The translations under genes were made by a program, and so were the position numbers. Below the pieces are notes generated by a model. The model ran no database searches and was not told where the DNA came from. It saw nothing but the letters and a program-made list of their open reading frames with translations. From the NCBI RefSeq assembly GCF_001936615.1, contig NZ_MLBF01000004.1, positions 1-64,000 of the forward strand: a DNA stretch of 64,000 nucleotides, given 5' to 3'. The DNA comes from Desulfosporosinus metallidurans. Lineage in GTDB: Bacteria; Bacillota; Desulfitobacteriia; Desulfitobacteriales; Desulfitobacteriaceae. Positions 34,944-45,300 of the stretch are shown piece after piece. Position 1 is the stretch's first letter. Each line of letters begins with the position of its first letter.

Positions 34944-35552
34944 CTATACTTTTCTCCCCGACAAGAGATAACGCTGAGGCATATCTTCAAGGGTAATATT
35001 CTCGAAACCTGCTTCAGAAAAAATTGCGTACATAACCTTCTCTTCCGGTATCAAACAGTTCCTCACCGCACCTCCAAGAGACACATGCAGATCATTAATA
35101 TACACTCTGCTATGCGGATGAAAAACAGAAACTCTTCCCCCACTTCTCAGCACTCTAGCCATTTCATTGGCAGCCCTCTTAAGATCATCAAAGTGCGGAA
35201 AGGCCGAGTTACACACAACTTCATCGACTGCCTGATCTGCCAAGGGAATATCCTCAGCATCTCCCTCCAAGAACTCTAAATTAGGCCACTGATACTTTTT
35301 CTTAGCTTCTGCCAGCATCTGGGGAGCAAAATCTATTGCCACCACGACTCCGGATGGACCCACGGCCTCGATCAACATCGGAACGAGCACTCCCGTTCCC
35401 GTACCTAGGTCAAGAACCTTACTGCCTCGGGACAAAGCAAGTTCTCTTACCATATCTTGCAAGCGGTTTATTACCTCATCATGGATAAGAGTATCCCACT
35501 TCGCAGCCTTCTCGTCAAAATAGTCTTTCTTATGCACATCCTGCCACCTCAC
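34944..35552 (-). CDS. Class I SAM-dependent methyltransferase (UbiE-like)
   Basis: 202 aa. SKVLDLGTGTGVLVPMLIEA (motif I), VVAIDFAPQMLAEAKKKY, FLEGDAEDIPLADQAVDEVVCNSAFPHF and LRSGGRVSVFHP are Methyltransf_11 blocks. It lies between binding protein 2 and a permease relic, in the same direction, so it may be cotranscribed with the binding protein. Substrate unknown. Confidence 0.87.
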   Translation of the reverse strand: MRWQDVHKKDYFDEKAAKWDTLIHDEVINRLQDMVRELALSRGSKVLDLGTGTGVLVPMLIEAVGPSGVVVAIDFAPQMLAEAKKKYQWPNLEFLEGDAEDIPLADQAVDEVVCNSAFPHFDDLKRAANEMARVLRSGGRVSVFHPHSRVYINDLHVSLGGAVRNCLIPEEKVMYAIFSEAGFENITLEDMPQRYLLSGRKV

Positions 35553-35608
35553 TTTCTACATTAGGTCCACAGATTCACTTTCGTCCTTAGAATACACCTC
35601 CATATCCC

Positions 35609-36781
35609 TTACGGTTGAGTTAAATCAAGTTTCTTAAATCCGCCATAATCCTTAACCATTTGTTCGTAAACAGGTTTACCTAAGAGAAAACTGTAGATTT
35701 CCTCACACTTTTTGACGGGATCGATATCTTGAAATTTTTCCGGAAAAATTACTTTCCCGGCATAATAAGCGTCCGCTAAGGCCGTATCGATATTCGTGGT
35801 ATAAAAATTATAGGGAATCTGACCGTAAACCTGCCCGTTCTTTACTGCACGCAGAGACTGATAAAATGCCGGGTTCTTCTGAGCGTCGGCAAGCACTTTA
35901 CTGTAGCCTCCTTCATCGATAAAGAGAATGTCTGGATCCCAGCTCACAAGCTTCTCACGTTCGATCATCAAACTGCCACTTTTTCCGGTCTCATCGGCGA
36001 CATTCCGAGCCCCGATGTTCACAAACGGCGGATACTTAGCCTGAGTGCTTTCAATGCCCTGGGTTCCTTTCACCCCTAATGCTCCCACATAGACTTTCGG
36101 CTTCGCTAAATCTGCAATACCCTTTGTGCGCTCTGCCAAATCCACCTGACTCTTCTTAACATAGTTAATGACTTCTTCTGCCCTCTGTTGTGTTCCAATA
36201 ACCCTGCCGACCAGATCCAAGGAACGATAGACATCATCATTGAACGTTGCCAATTGCCCATAACTCAAGACAACGACAGGAATCCCCGTCTTGTCCTGCA
36301 GCTTATCTGCCTTCGCCTTGTCAACCAAGTAGGAGACAAAAATGACATCGGGTTTGACACTCAGCAACGCTTCTTCATCTGGCACGGAATCTATTCCGCC
36401 CTGCCCAATCGTCGGAAGAGCCTTAAGTTCCGGATAAGCAAACATATAGGGCCTTCCCGTCGGCACTTTCTTTTCCATATCCTCAATCCCAACGATCCGG
36501 TCGGTTCCCTTGGCGTAAGCAACCAGTCTCAATGCGCCCGGCCCGATGGCCACAATCCGTTGAGCGGGAATTTTCACTTTCACCTCGCGTCCAACGAGAT
36601 CAGTCACTATTTTCACTTCCGGATTTACTTTTCCTGACGCACTTACGGCAACCTGACCTGTCTCCGACTTATTACCTTCCTTTCCAGTTTGAACAGCCGA
36701 ACAACCCGTCAAAGCCAGTCCTACGATCAGCAAACTAAGAACCCAAGCGCTGCCCTTCATGATCCTTCTACGCATTTCCAT
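35609..36781 (-). CDS. ABC transporter substrate-binding lipoprotein, FecB/BtuF-like (copy 2, orphan)
   Basis: 390 aa; lipobox ALTGC, then the same subgroup features as copy 1 (DLVGREVKVKIPAQRIVAIG, KPDVIFVSYLVDKAKA, GTQGIESTQAKYPPFVNIGA). The two proteins align end to end. No permease or ATPase follows; only relics remain (34883-34940 and 37034-37088). It may therefore feed the permease encoded at 29043-30134. Preceded by leader element C. AGGAAAGGGG ribosome site. Confidence 0.88.
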   Translation of the reverse strand: MEMRRRIMKGSAWVLSLLIVGLALTGCSAVQTGKEGNKSETGQVAVSASGKVNPEVKIVTDLVGREVKVKIPAQRIVAIGPGALRLVAYAKGTDRIVGIEDMEKKVPTGRPYMFAYPELKALPTIGQGGIDSVPDEEALLSVKPDVIFVSYLVDKAKADKLQDKTGIPVVVLSYGQLATFNDDVYRSLDLVGRVIGTQQRAEEVINYVKKSQVDLAERTKGIADLAKPKVYVGALGVKGTQGIESTQAKYPPFVNIGARNVADETGKSGSLMIEREKLVSWDPDILFIDEGGYSKVLADAQKNPAFYQSLRAVKNGQVYGQIPYNFYTTNIDTALADAYYAGKVIFPEKFQDIDPVKKCEEIYSFLLGKPVYEQMVKDYGGFKKLDLTQP

Positions 36782-36871
36782 AGCCCCTTTCCTCTTCCCA
36801 TTATTTATCTATCTGAAATTTAACCCGCCCAATCATCATCTCTCGATGACCTTAAACCCATAAAATATAAT

Positions 36872-36939
36872 AAAAAGACCACGAAGTTGACTCTTATGAG
36901 TCAAACCTCCATGGTCTTTGCAAACACCTTCATGGTCTT
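36872..36939 (-). promoter_or_regulatory. Leader element C: GACCATGGAGGT hairpin/attenuator
   Basis: Upstream half-repeat GACCATGAAGGTGTTTGC, then AAAGACCATGGAGGTTTGAC with inner GACTC/GAGTC and outer AAAGACCATG/CGTGGTCTTT stems plus a U-run. Upstream of binding protein 2. Confidence 0.75.
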
Positions 36940-36974
36940 GCTCTGCAATATCATTTATTTCAATACTATATCAG

Positions 36975-37003
36975 CTATTCTACGATCACTTGCGAATTCC
37001 TGC
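36975..37003 (-). promoter_or_regulatory. Sigma-H-like promoter C
   Basis: GCAGGAATT (36995-37003), 11 bp, GTAGAATAG (36975-36983). Confidence 0.7.
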
Positions 37004-37033
37004 CAAATAGTTCCTTGTTGGAAAATAATTTTC

Positions 37034-37088
37034 ACCTGGGGATCACGACACATTAGTTTTGTACCCTTTCAACAAATAACCCGGACTC
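37034..37088 (-). pseudogene. Second relic of the FecE-like ATPase 3' end
   Basis: Matches 28300-28350 (stop-proximal codons GVPVSVERVQNQIVVIP) with scattered changes. It shows that another ABC operon once ended just upstream of promoter C. Confidence 0.75.
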
Positions 37089-37140
37089 CCTTAGGAAAAT
37101 CCAATCTCCAAAACAATACAATTCGCTCCTTCAGTAAGAA

Positions 37141-37185
37141 ATCATGAAACCGATTCGATAGAATCAGCTTCATGATTTCTTACTC
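37141..37185. terminator. Stem-loop between promoter C region and the TIM-barrel gene
   Basis: AATCATGAA / TTCATGATT outer stem and GATTC/GAATC inner stem, with T-rich flank TTCTTACTCTT. Likely terminator of a lost upstream gene. Confidence 0.5.
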
Positions 37186-37279
37186 TTGTGATAGTTTCTG
37201 TAACACTATAGACTAGGAGCAAAGCCACTACCTTTTCTCAATTTGTTCATCGAATAGCTGAAATATAGGAGGCAATTTA

Positions 37280-38095
37280 ATGAGACATCAATATCCGCTG
37301 GGGATATTTTCGTGGTTTGGTTTTGTACTTCCTTTTCAAGAACGACTCAGACTAATCAAAGAGGCTGGGTTTACTACGACCTCTATCTGGTGGGAAGACG
37401 AAGACACTCCATGGCCGGTCAAGAAAGAGAGTATGCCTCAATTAGTCAGAGACATGGGTCTAGTCTTAGAGAATTTACATGTCCCATATAATAACTCTAG
37501 TGAGTTATGGTCAGAGCGCGACTCCGTGAGGTCCGAATTTATCCAAAGACATATCCGGTGGCTTAATGATTGTGCAACCCATCGTATACCGATGATGGTC
37601 ATGCATTTGACAGAAGGCGTCGACCCTCCAGCGCCAAATGGTGATGGTACGAAAAGTTTCAGAGAACTCGTGAAGGTTGCCGAGGAGCTTGGGATAATGA
37701 TCGCTATCGAAAACACCCGTAGAAGTGATAATGTTCCCTATTTACTCTCCAAAATTCAATCGAACTATTTGGGTTTTTGTTATGACAGTTCTCATCACTT
37801 TCTATCGGACAAACAGGACTTCAACCTACTTGAAAATTTTGGAGAGCGGCTTGTAGCGACTCATTTGTCGGATAATGACGGACTCGAAGACCGGCATTGG
37901 TTACCTGGGCATGGCATTATTGATTGGGTTATGGTAGCCCAACACTTTCCAACCGGTTATCGAAGGTGCTTGACGCTAGAAGCTTATCCGACGACTGAGG
38001 AACGCGAGGAGTCTCCTGAGATCTATCTTAAAAGAGCCATTCAAAAAGTTAAAAACCTGCGCGATCAATTAGGTATAGAAGGCTTAAGCGGATAG
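37280..38095 (+). CDS. Sugar phosphate isomerase/epimerase-like TIM-barrel protein
   Basis: 271 aa, AP endonuclease 2/xylose isomerase-like fold: GIFSWFGFVLPFQERLRLIKEAGF, MVMHLTEG, IAIENTRRSDN, FCYDSSHHF, ATHLSDNDG. The His/Glu/Asp metal positions (H, E in IENT, D in YDSSH, H in THLSD) are present. Start ATG 37280 with TAGGAGGCAA. Single gene; substrate unknown. Confidence 0.82.
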   Translation: MRHQYPLGIFSWFGFVLPFQERLRLIKEAGFTTTSIWWEDEDTPWPVKKESMPQLVRDMGLVLENLHVPYNNSSELWSERDSVRSEFIQRHIRWLNDCATHRIPMMVMHLTEGVDPPAPNGDGTKSFRELVKVAEELGIMIAIENTRRSDNVPYLLSKIQSNYLGFCYDSSHHFLSDKQDFNLLENFGERLVATHLSDNDGLEDRHWLPGHGIIDWVMVAQHFPTGYRRCLTLEAYPTTEEREESPEIYLKRAIQKVKNLRDQLGIEGLSG

Positions 38096-38115
38096 TGTGG
38101 ATGCCAAGCCAGTGC

Positions 38116-38817
38116 TCACTCCATCAAACCAAATTTAACGTTTATCCTGTCTAGCTTTTTTAGCCAAGGCTTTGCCAATACAAAAACGAAGATCAGGGTT
38201 GACACTGCGTTAGAAAAATCAAACCAAAAACTTGATATGTAAGCTGCTACTATAGCTTGCCAGGTGATAGGATTGATAAATCCGATGATAAACCAGAGAT
38301 TCATGACCCATCCAAAGGCGAACCCTGCTACTAATCCATAGATTGATAAGCTTAATCTCCCTTTGAGAAAACCTGCATTTCTCAATATCCCTGCGACAAA
38401 ACCGATCATCCCCCAGCAGAACATTTGCCACGGGGTCCATGGACCTTGTCCGAAAAATAAATTCGAGGCTACCGCAGCTGTAGCCCCTGTCAAAAATCCC
38501 GCCTCCGGTCCGAACGCCATAGCGCTGATTATTATAATGGCTGAAGTCGGCTTAAAATTGGGAATTGGGGCAAAAGCAACCCGTCCTAAGGCCGCAAGCG
38601 CGGCCATGACGGCAATAACTACCAATTCTCTGGCTTCCGGCCTACGTTTTTCAAACTTTAAGAAGAAGGGAACCATCGCCACAATCATAAATATTACACT
38701 TAATAAACCGTAGTTCTTATCCCCGCTTAACGTCGATAGCACCAACAACAACGGTAATAAAATGATGAACATAATTCTTACCACTTTTGTGTATTTGCTT
38801 ATCCGCTTATCTTGCAT
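38116..38817 (-). CDS. ECF transporter S component, probably cobalamin or corrinoid
   Basis: 233 aa with about seven hydrophobic segments (LVVIAVMAALAALGRVAFA, PTSAIIIISAMAFGPEAGFLTGATAAVASNLFFGQGPWTPWQM). The ALAALGRVAFAPIPNFKP segment and FGQGPWTPWQM are typical of ECF S proteins of the CbrT/CblT group. It overlaps the ATPase gene by 19 nt and is the last gene of the B12-riboswitch operon, so corrinoid or a B12 precursor is the likely substrate (context inference). Confidence 0.82.
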   Translation of the reverse strand: MQDKRISKYTKVVRIMFIILLPLLLVLSTLSGDKNYGLLSVIFMIVAMVPFFLKFEKRRPEARELVVIAVMAALAALGRVAFAPIPNFKPTSAIIIISAMAFGPEAGFLTGATAAVASNLFFGQGPWTPWQMFCWGMIGFVAGILRNAGFLKGRLSLSIYGLVAGFAFGWVMNLWFIIGFINPITWQAIVAAYISSFWFDFSNAVSTLIFVFVLAKPWLKKLDRINVKFGLME

Positions 38818-40478
38818 AGTGCAATCACGTCCTCACAAGTCACTGCCTTGGGAAATATTCCTCTGGCCATTCGGTTGGCAGCGGTCGTATAAAAATTATT
38901 TCCTGCAAAAAACTCCTTCGCTTTTCCTTCTGATACAATATTCCCGTCAAACATCATGGCACATTGATCAGCATACTCCGCCGCAAATTCGATATCATGA
39001 GTTACAATAACGATCGCAACATCTTGGCTACCTAATTTTTTTAAGATTTCACCTAATTCTTCCTTAGACTCTGCATCAAGCCCCTTTGTCGGCTCATCTA
39101 ATAACACTATTTTGGGATCTAATAGTAATAACTTGGCGAGTGCCACTTTTTGCTGCTCTCCACCACTTAAATCATACGGATGCCGTTCAAAAAATTTAGT
39201 GATTCTCAATTCTATGGCAATCCTGTCAATTTCAGTGCTTAGAGTCTCCTTATCCAGTCTAAGCATCGTTGCCGCCTCTTCCAGATCCCCTAAGACGGTA
39301 TCGCAAACAAATAAAGCCGTTGGATTTTGAGGTAAGAGAGCAAGATTGTTTCGATAAAGTTCTTTAGCTTGGAAAGCCTCTATTTTTTTACCATTAATGA
39401 CAACCTTTCCTCTATACTGTTTTAGTAATCCTGAAATCACGCCTAACATTGTCGTTTTACCGGTTCCGTTGCCACCTAACACACAGAGTATTTCCCCCGA
39501 GTAGGCCTTAAGCGAAAATCCCCGCAAAATGTCATTCCCTGCCTTTGAATACTTAAACCATATTTCTTCGGCTGCAATGACAGGCTTTTGCTTTTGCTTT
39601 TGAGCTCGATCATTCACTTGATCATCAAAGACTTTCTCAACCGGAATCATATATTCAGCGAGCCATTTTCTCCCGTCCCGCACGCTTAAAGGACAATGAT
39701 TGCCCAACCTTATCTCGCTATAAATCCGAATTGCAGACGGCAATCCTTTAAACATACTCTGTTTATGATGACTATTGGCTAATAGTTTGGCTGTTTGCTC
39801 TGGTGTATCAAAGCAAACGATTGCTCCTTTTTCCATGACTACAATTCTATCGGCCATAAGGAATACTTCTTCAAGTCTATGTTCTGTTAAAATGACGGTA
39901 ACTGCTAATTCTCTATTTATTTTGGCGATCGTTGCTAGAAAATCTTGAGCCGCAATGGGATCGAGCTGAGCCGTTGGTTCGTCCAAGATTAGCAGCTTTG
40001 GTTGCATGGCCATCACCGAGGCTAAATTCAAGAGTTGTTTTTGTCCGCCGGACAATTCATCAACCGATTTTCTAAACCATCCATCTATGCCAAAGAAGCT
40101 CGCCATTTCTGCCACCTTACGACGAATTTCAGAAGTACTTAGCCCTGAATTTTCAAGACCAAACGCCAATTCATGCCAAACGGTATCTGTCACCAGCTGA
40201 GTTTCGGGATTCTGCATCACAAATCCAATTTCAGAGGCCGCCATTCTTTGATCTAATTTCTCAATTTCTACCCCTCTATAATATACCGTACCTACCTTAC
40301 TACCATGCGGTGTAATCTCACGCTTGATATGCCGTAAAAGTGTGCTCTTGCCACAGCCTGACACGCCACATACTAAAACAAACTCGCCTTCCTTAATCTC
40401 TAAATTTACACTTTCCAGTGCTCTTTCCTGAGTATTAGGATAGGAAAAGCTCAAGTTTTCTATTTGTAAGCACGCCAT
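38799..40478 (-). CDS. ECF transporter fused ATPases (EcfA-EcfA')
   Basis: 559 aa from ATG 40478 (GGGAG upstream; longer frames lack a ribosome site). Two ABC domains in one chain: Walker A GVSGCGKST (about 38-45) with LSGGQKQLLNLASV, and GGNGTGKTT (about 335-342) with LSGGEQQKVALAKLL. Both Walker B motifs are intact (LLILDEPTAQLD, IVLLDEPTKGLD). The hinge (about 235-305) carries a charged linker rich in Lys/Gln. Overlaps both neighbours (T and S) by 19 nt. Confidence 0.92.
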   Translation of the reverse strand: MACLQIENLSFSYPNTQERALESVNLEIKEGEFVLVCGVSGCGKSTLLRHIKREITPHGSKVGTVYYRGVEIEKLDQRMAASEIGFVMQNPETQLVTDTVWHELAFGLENSGLSTSEIRRKVAEMASFFGIDGWFRKSVDELSGGQKQLLNLASVMAMQPKLLILDEPTAQLDPIAAQDFLATIAKINRELAVTVILTEHRLEEVFLMADRIVVMEKGAIVCFDTPEQTAKLLANSHHKQSMFKGLPSAIRIYSEIRLGNHCPLSVRDGRKWLAEYMIPVEKVFDDQVNDRAQKQKQKPVIAAEEIWFKYSKAGNDILRGFSLKAYSGEILCVLGGNGTGKTTMLGVISGLLKQYRGKVVINGKKIEAFQAKELYRNNLALLPQNPTALFVCDTVLGDLEEAATMLRLDKETLSTEIDRIAIELRITKFFERHPYDLSGGEQQKVALAKLLLLDPKIVLLDEPTKGLDAESKEELGEILKKLGSQDVAIVIVTHDIEFAAEYADQCAMMFDGNIVSEGKAKEFFAGNNFYTTAANRMARGIFPKAVTCEDVIALCKISG

Positions 40479-41338
40479 TTGCAGCTCTCCCTTACTTCGA
40501 TAATAATCGGTAAAAGTGCTAATACAGCAAATGCTATATATAGGACAATAGCTTGGGGAGATAAATTCAAAGGCCTGATTGACGGGTAAAATTGCATTGT
40601 TCCATATCCTGAAAAATACCCCGCAAAGCATATGCCCGCTAGTACGCTAATCAACCCTAATACCAAGCCATCCCGCGTATCAAATTTAAAGAGTGAAAAG
40701 GTCGTTCTGTTTTTCAGTCCATACCCTCTAGCCTTCATTGAATCTGCCGTTTCAATCGCATCCTCCATTGACCAGCTCAGCAGTATGGATATGACTCTCA
40801 TTCCCTTTTTTACTCTCTCACTTAGACTTCCTGTCCTTTGATCCAACCCTATCGTATGTTGAGCATTGGATATTGTTTTCAGTTGATATTTTAACTTGGA
40901 AATCATTCTAATGGTCATTGTAATCAGCAGGGCTACCGCCGGAGTCAGCTTGGCAAACAAATATAGAAATTTATCCGATGTAATAACTTTACTGTAACAA
41001 GAGAACCAAGCCAGAATGGCGATCAGAGACGCCGCCGAACATATTCCATACAGTATAGCTTCTAAGGTAATGGGATTGTCCATGAAGAAAAACAACGTTG
41101 TTCTTCCTCGATGATTAAATAAAGGATTGCTAACTGCGATTAATAAGAACATGGGGAGGTAAACTAAGAAACTTAACTTCACGCCCCTCCTCCCATTCAA
41201 AATGAAAGAGAAAATAAGGGCTGAAATTAAGGTTACTCCCAAAAAAACCGGCTGCATAAAAAGCATCGTAAATACTATCATTACTGCAAAAAATACAAAG
41301 CTTACTGCTGGATGCAACGATGAGAATGCTCTGTTCAA
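40460..41338 (-). CDS. ECF transporter T component (EcfT)
   Basis: 292 aa, about six helices. The cytoplasmic MEDAIETADSMKARGYGL carries the Ala-Arg-Gly coupling motif that docks the ATPases. TTG start at 41338 with GGGAGAGAG upstream. Translationally coupled to the ATPase gene. Confidence 0.9.
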   Translation of the reverse strand: MNRAFSSLHPAVSFVFFAVMIVFTMLFMQPVFLGVTLISALIFSFILNGRRGVKLSFLVYLPMFLLIAVSNPLFNHRGRTTLFFFMDNPITLEAILYGICSAASLIAILAWFSCYSKVITSDKFLYLFAKLTPAVALLITMTIRMISKLKYQLKTISNAQHTIGLDQRTGSLSERVKKGMRVISILLSWSMEDAIETADSMKARGYGLKNRTTFSLFKFDTRDGLVLGLISVLAGICFAGYFSGYGTMQFYPSIRPLNLSPQAIVLYIAFAVLALLPIIIEVRESCKWRAYK

Positions 41339-41379
41339 AGGCTGCTCTCTCCCTTACTTCCGTAGCCACTTTCTCCCGG

Positions 41380-42123
41380 TCACTTCTGTCCCAAATCTTT
41401 GCCCATATTACAGGTGTAATTCCATTCAATGGTGTCACCATTTTTAAGCTTAGTTTGGTTACACCCATAGTTCGCATACACTTTGTTGACACAATACATC
41501 CATCCGCTTAAAGGTCCGCCGTCAAGCTCATAAAGATTATTAATCGCTTTAATATAGGCTGTTCCACTGGAACCTTCATACTGCATCTGAATATTATTTT
41601 CGCGAACGACAATCTTCAATACATCAAACACAGTTTCTCCCTCTTTAAACTCTACTTTTGTGGGGGGCAAAATAACTCCATTAGCAGGAACGACATCTTT
41701 AAAGTTTTCCTGCTTATCGAGACCTTTAGCAACTGCAGTCTGACAGTTGATGGCAATAGTTACTGCTGGCGTGTCTGTTTTTTCAGGTTGTATAGGAATC
41801 AGCACTTGAATGGTCGGCGTTTGCGCAGAAGGAGTAGCTTCAATAGTTGTCGTGGGTGCCGATATGATTTTGGGAGCATTTTCTTGATTTTGGGCGCTAT
41901 CTATTGTTTTAGGTAGATCTGCTTTAATTGGTTGTTCAACTTGGGATTTACTGCTATCCGATGAATTATTTTTGTTTACTGACCCAAGAGAAGTATTGCT
42001 TGATACCTTATTCACACTGTCCTTAGTCAACCCTGATGCAGCTTTCTTATCTACGCCACACCCCGTCAAAAGAAGGGCAACTATTAACAAAAACATGGAA
42101 AGAAACGATGCTAGCTTTTTCAA
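41380..42123 (-). CDS. DUF4430 (transcobalamin C-terminal-like) lipoprotein
   Basis: 247 aa. Lipobox LLLTGC (Cys22), a long low-complexity Ser/Asn/Thr linker (about 25-120), then one DUF4430 domain (about 125-245): VEFKEGETVFDVLKIVVREN, GGPLSGWMYCVNKVYANYGC, LKNGDTIEWNYTCNMGKDLG. DUF4430 is the beta-rich domain that forms one half of the B12 pocket in intrinsic factor and transcobalamin. Several cysteines could form disulphides. Anchored at the membrane next to an ECF transporter, it may act as a B12-binding relay (inference). Confidence 0.8.
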   Translation of the reverse strand: MKKLASFLSMFLLIVALLLTGCGVDKKAASGLTKDSVNKVSSNTSLGSVNKNNSSDSSKSQVEQPIKADLPKTIDSAQNQENAPKIISAPTTTIEATPSAQTPTIQVLIPIQPEKTDTPAVTIAINCQTAVAKGLDKQENFKDVVPANGVILPPTKVEFKEGETVFDVLKIVVRENNIQMQYEGSSGTAYIKAINNLYELDGGPLSGWMYCVNKVYANYGCNQTKLKNGDTIEWNYTCNMGKDLGQK

Positions 42124-42149
42124 ATTATAATCCTTCCCTCACACATCTT

Positions 42150-42380
42150 CTTATATATGAGGGTCCATATGGATCATGATCATAGCTTATCTAATCGTTA
42201 ACGGACCCTCATATATTACGCACTCTATTACTCCTGTCCTATATCTTTACCCATATCACAGTAGGTTCAACTGCCGAAAACTGGAATAACGCTCAGGGAC
42301 GCGGAAGCATCCGCCCAAGCTCCTGGCGTTAGAGTAAGCATGGTTCTAGTTTCCAGCATTAACCGACGAAGTCGGAACCG
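42150..42380. other. Structured intergenic stretch with DUF4430 relic
   Basis: Contains ATATGAGGGTCC / GGACCCTCATAT (about 42155-42217). A minus-strand relic CDMGKDIGQE-stop (42228-42266) equals the end of a DUF4430 gene. A GC-rich hairpin follows (AACGC..CAGG / CCTGGCGTT, about 42287-42331), with CTGGAA/TTCCAG outside. No gene seen. Confidence 0.55.
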
Positions 42381-45300
42381 TCAGGGTTTCTCGGAGCGAA
42401 AATCATACAAGGAATTCTTTCCATCTTTTAATCTGACATAAGAGGCTAAGGCCAGCAGGGCTTGCTCGGAAGCAGTGTTATCCGAGTTCCCCGTTAATAG
42501 ATGTTTAAAACCACCGTCCGCGGATCTAAATTGAAGCAAGGCACTCAATAGTGTGTTGTTATTTTTAATGAACATCGAGTTAGTATCAAGATCGATCCCT
42601 AACGACGATAAAGCAATCATTGTTTGGCTAACACTCTCACTACTGTCTGTGCCCCCGGATTTGAATCCTCCCTCCGAATCCTGGAGTGTGCTTAAACAAG
42701 CTAACGCCTTATTCACAACAGCCTGCACTTCCGGATGGCTGTCTGAATGGTAAGGGGCTAAAGCCTGAAGAGCCATCGCAGTAATATCCGGATCACTATC
42801 ACCCGTTCCGTCCAGAGAGAATCCTCCATCAGGCAATTGCTTGTTCAGAATGATTTTTAATAATTTTTCTGTCGTCCATTGAGCAGCCGAAGGTAAATTA
42901 TAATCACCGCTGTTCAACGCAAGTAGTGCAAAAATCGGCCCATTGATGCCCTGAGCTTCAATATCAGGATAATTGGCGATCTCAGCAATCAAGTCCTTGC
43001 CACCGAAATTGCGGGGATCTCCTTTGGCCGCTCCTACAGCCAAGCTTATTCTGGCCAGGTCAGTCACTTTCCGTGTGACGGAGTTCCAATCTTGGCCAAT
43101 GTACTTCTCGTTTTTCGCCAGATAAGAGGACAAGCCATCGTTGAGGTCCAGCCGACCCAGTCCGACAGTGGGCCAATTATAGACCGTAGGATCAATAATT
43201 TCACCTGAAGCAGCCTGCTTAAAGGCCGCTTGGATATAAGCCTTTTCCCAGACTGCTAAACCACTGATAGTTTCATCCACCTGCTGGCGGGTTGTAGCTC
43301 CTTCCTTAGGCTGAACTAAATTAGGAACTAGCGTACGTAGTTTGGTTTCTTGATCTGCGCTGATAATCCCTGTCCCTCCCACAATAACCAGCTCGGTGGT
43401 TGTTCCTTTGTGGGCGGTTAGGAAACTTGAAGCGGCTTCTGGTATGGTATCATCAACCATAATAACCGGAGAGAAAGAATGCGCAGCCAAATTCCCCGCG
43501 GTTAAGGCATCGGCAAAATTTAAACCGGTCACTACATAAACCCTGTCCGTATTAAGGTTTAACCCCTGGGCTATAGCTGTTGCAGTCGCATAACGGTCAC
43601 TTCCAGCGTAGCGTACCACTCCCGGCAAACGCTGAGTGATATCCTCCGGTATGACGTAACTGCCGCCCACCACAATGGTGGAACTAACTTTTTGCGCAGT
43701 CAGTGCTTGAACTGTGGGATCTGGGAGAACCGTTCGTTCCGTGAAAAGAATCGGGATTCCCTTGTAGGCAGCATAACTGGATACAGCGAGAGCATCCGCA
43801 TAACTATTTTCACCACCATTAGCTATGATGGCCTTCCCGGTTGTACCCAAGGCAGTGGCAATCAGAGCTGCCGTGCTATAACGGTCCGACCCACCATAGC
43901 GCAACACATTGTCCGCTCCGTAGACTTTTTCCAGTTCAGCTTGGATAGCCTGGGAAATGACGGCTGTCCCTCCGATTAAAGTAATCTTTTTCGGCGTCAT
44001 TTTCTGTATTTCTTCCAGTGTTGACGGAGTAAGAGTATTTGTCTCTGTTAACAGGATAGGAGCGTTGAGCTTAAAGGCTAAGGGAACGGCAGCTAGGGCA
44101 TCGGAAAACGCATAGGCATTAACCAGAACCACATTGTCTGCTCCGGCTTTCCAGCCCTGTGTAGCTACCACATTGGCTGTTTGGAACCGGTCAAGGCCGG
44201 CCAAACGCTTAGGCACACTAGAAACATCTGCCATGACAGCATACGTGGAGAAGTGATAAGTAGGCACGGATAGGGTCTTGGTAATCGGGTCAAAAACGCC
44301 GCCCAACTTAACCCAATCGTTTTTGGTCGTATTCCACCAATAGATGGCCAGTTGTTGGGTCGTGATCCCGCTGGGAAGATCTCCTGACGCGACAGGGAAA
44401 CTAATTTCAACGGGCGCATTAAACTGAACAGGCTCTTCCTGGACAGCACCTTTGGAACTTTCAAGGCCAAACTGACGCTGGTATTTAAGAGGATTGAGTA
44501 CTGTGGCACCTGTGTCGGCCTTAGGTGGAGTCGTCACCTTACCTATCTCGACGGTAAATTTAACCGGAGTGCTCTGATTATTTAACGCTCCTGGCGGCAC
44601 AGTCAGCTGAACTCCGTCTGCCGCCTGCAGGACCACCCGCTCGGTAGCCGTCGAACTTACAGAGGGAGTATTTTCTGGGAGTCTAGCTCCGGCCTGTTGC
44701 TGGGCCGTGACATTAGTTAAGACTGCCAATGCGTCCTGATTAGTTTGGCTGTTTGATCCAGTTGAGCCAACCGGATTAGTGACTGTTGGCTGGGCTGGAA
44801 TTGAGCTAGCGCTGGTAGCCGTTCCTGCACCGCTGTTATCCGGAGCACCTATGTCTTTGCCCATATTGGTTGTATACCGCCAAACTACTACATCGCCGTT
44901 TTTTAAAGTAATTGCCGCTGCACCTACACTTGGATAAACACCATTTACGGAATACATCCAACCGCTTGAAGGACCATCAGTACCTGCGTTGATCCCATTA
45001 ATCCCGCTGACATAAGAACCTGACCCAGTAACAGCCGCCTGGCCGAGCTTCCTTATCAGAACGGAATAAGCCGTATCACCACTTTCCAAGGGCACGGTTG
45101 TCGACGGGAGAATAGTTTGTCCATTCTTTCCGACAACCGTCAAAGTAATATTACTTTGGACAGGCGGCTGCGTAATACTTCCGCTACCTGTCGGCGTGGA
45201 ATCGGAAACCGTTATCTGTAAAGTCTGAGGATTGCCGACACTGAAGAGAAAATTTAGAGTTGTTGTTCCTGTCGCCTGTTGGGCTAGGTAGCCTTTAGCA

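Noticed and set aside
42270-42340. Integron attC-like site (AACGC ... GCGTT)
   Set aside because: No integrase, cassette array or conserved attC core; simple stem-loop is enough.
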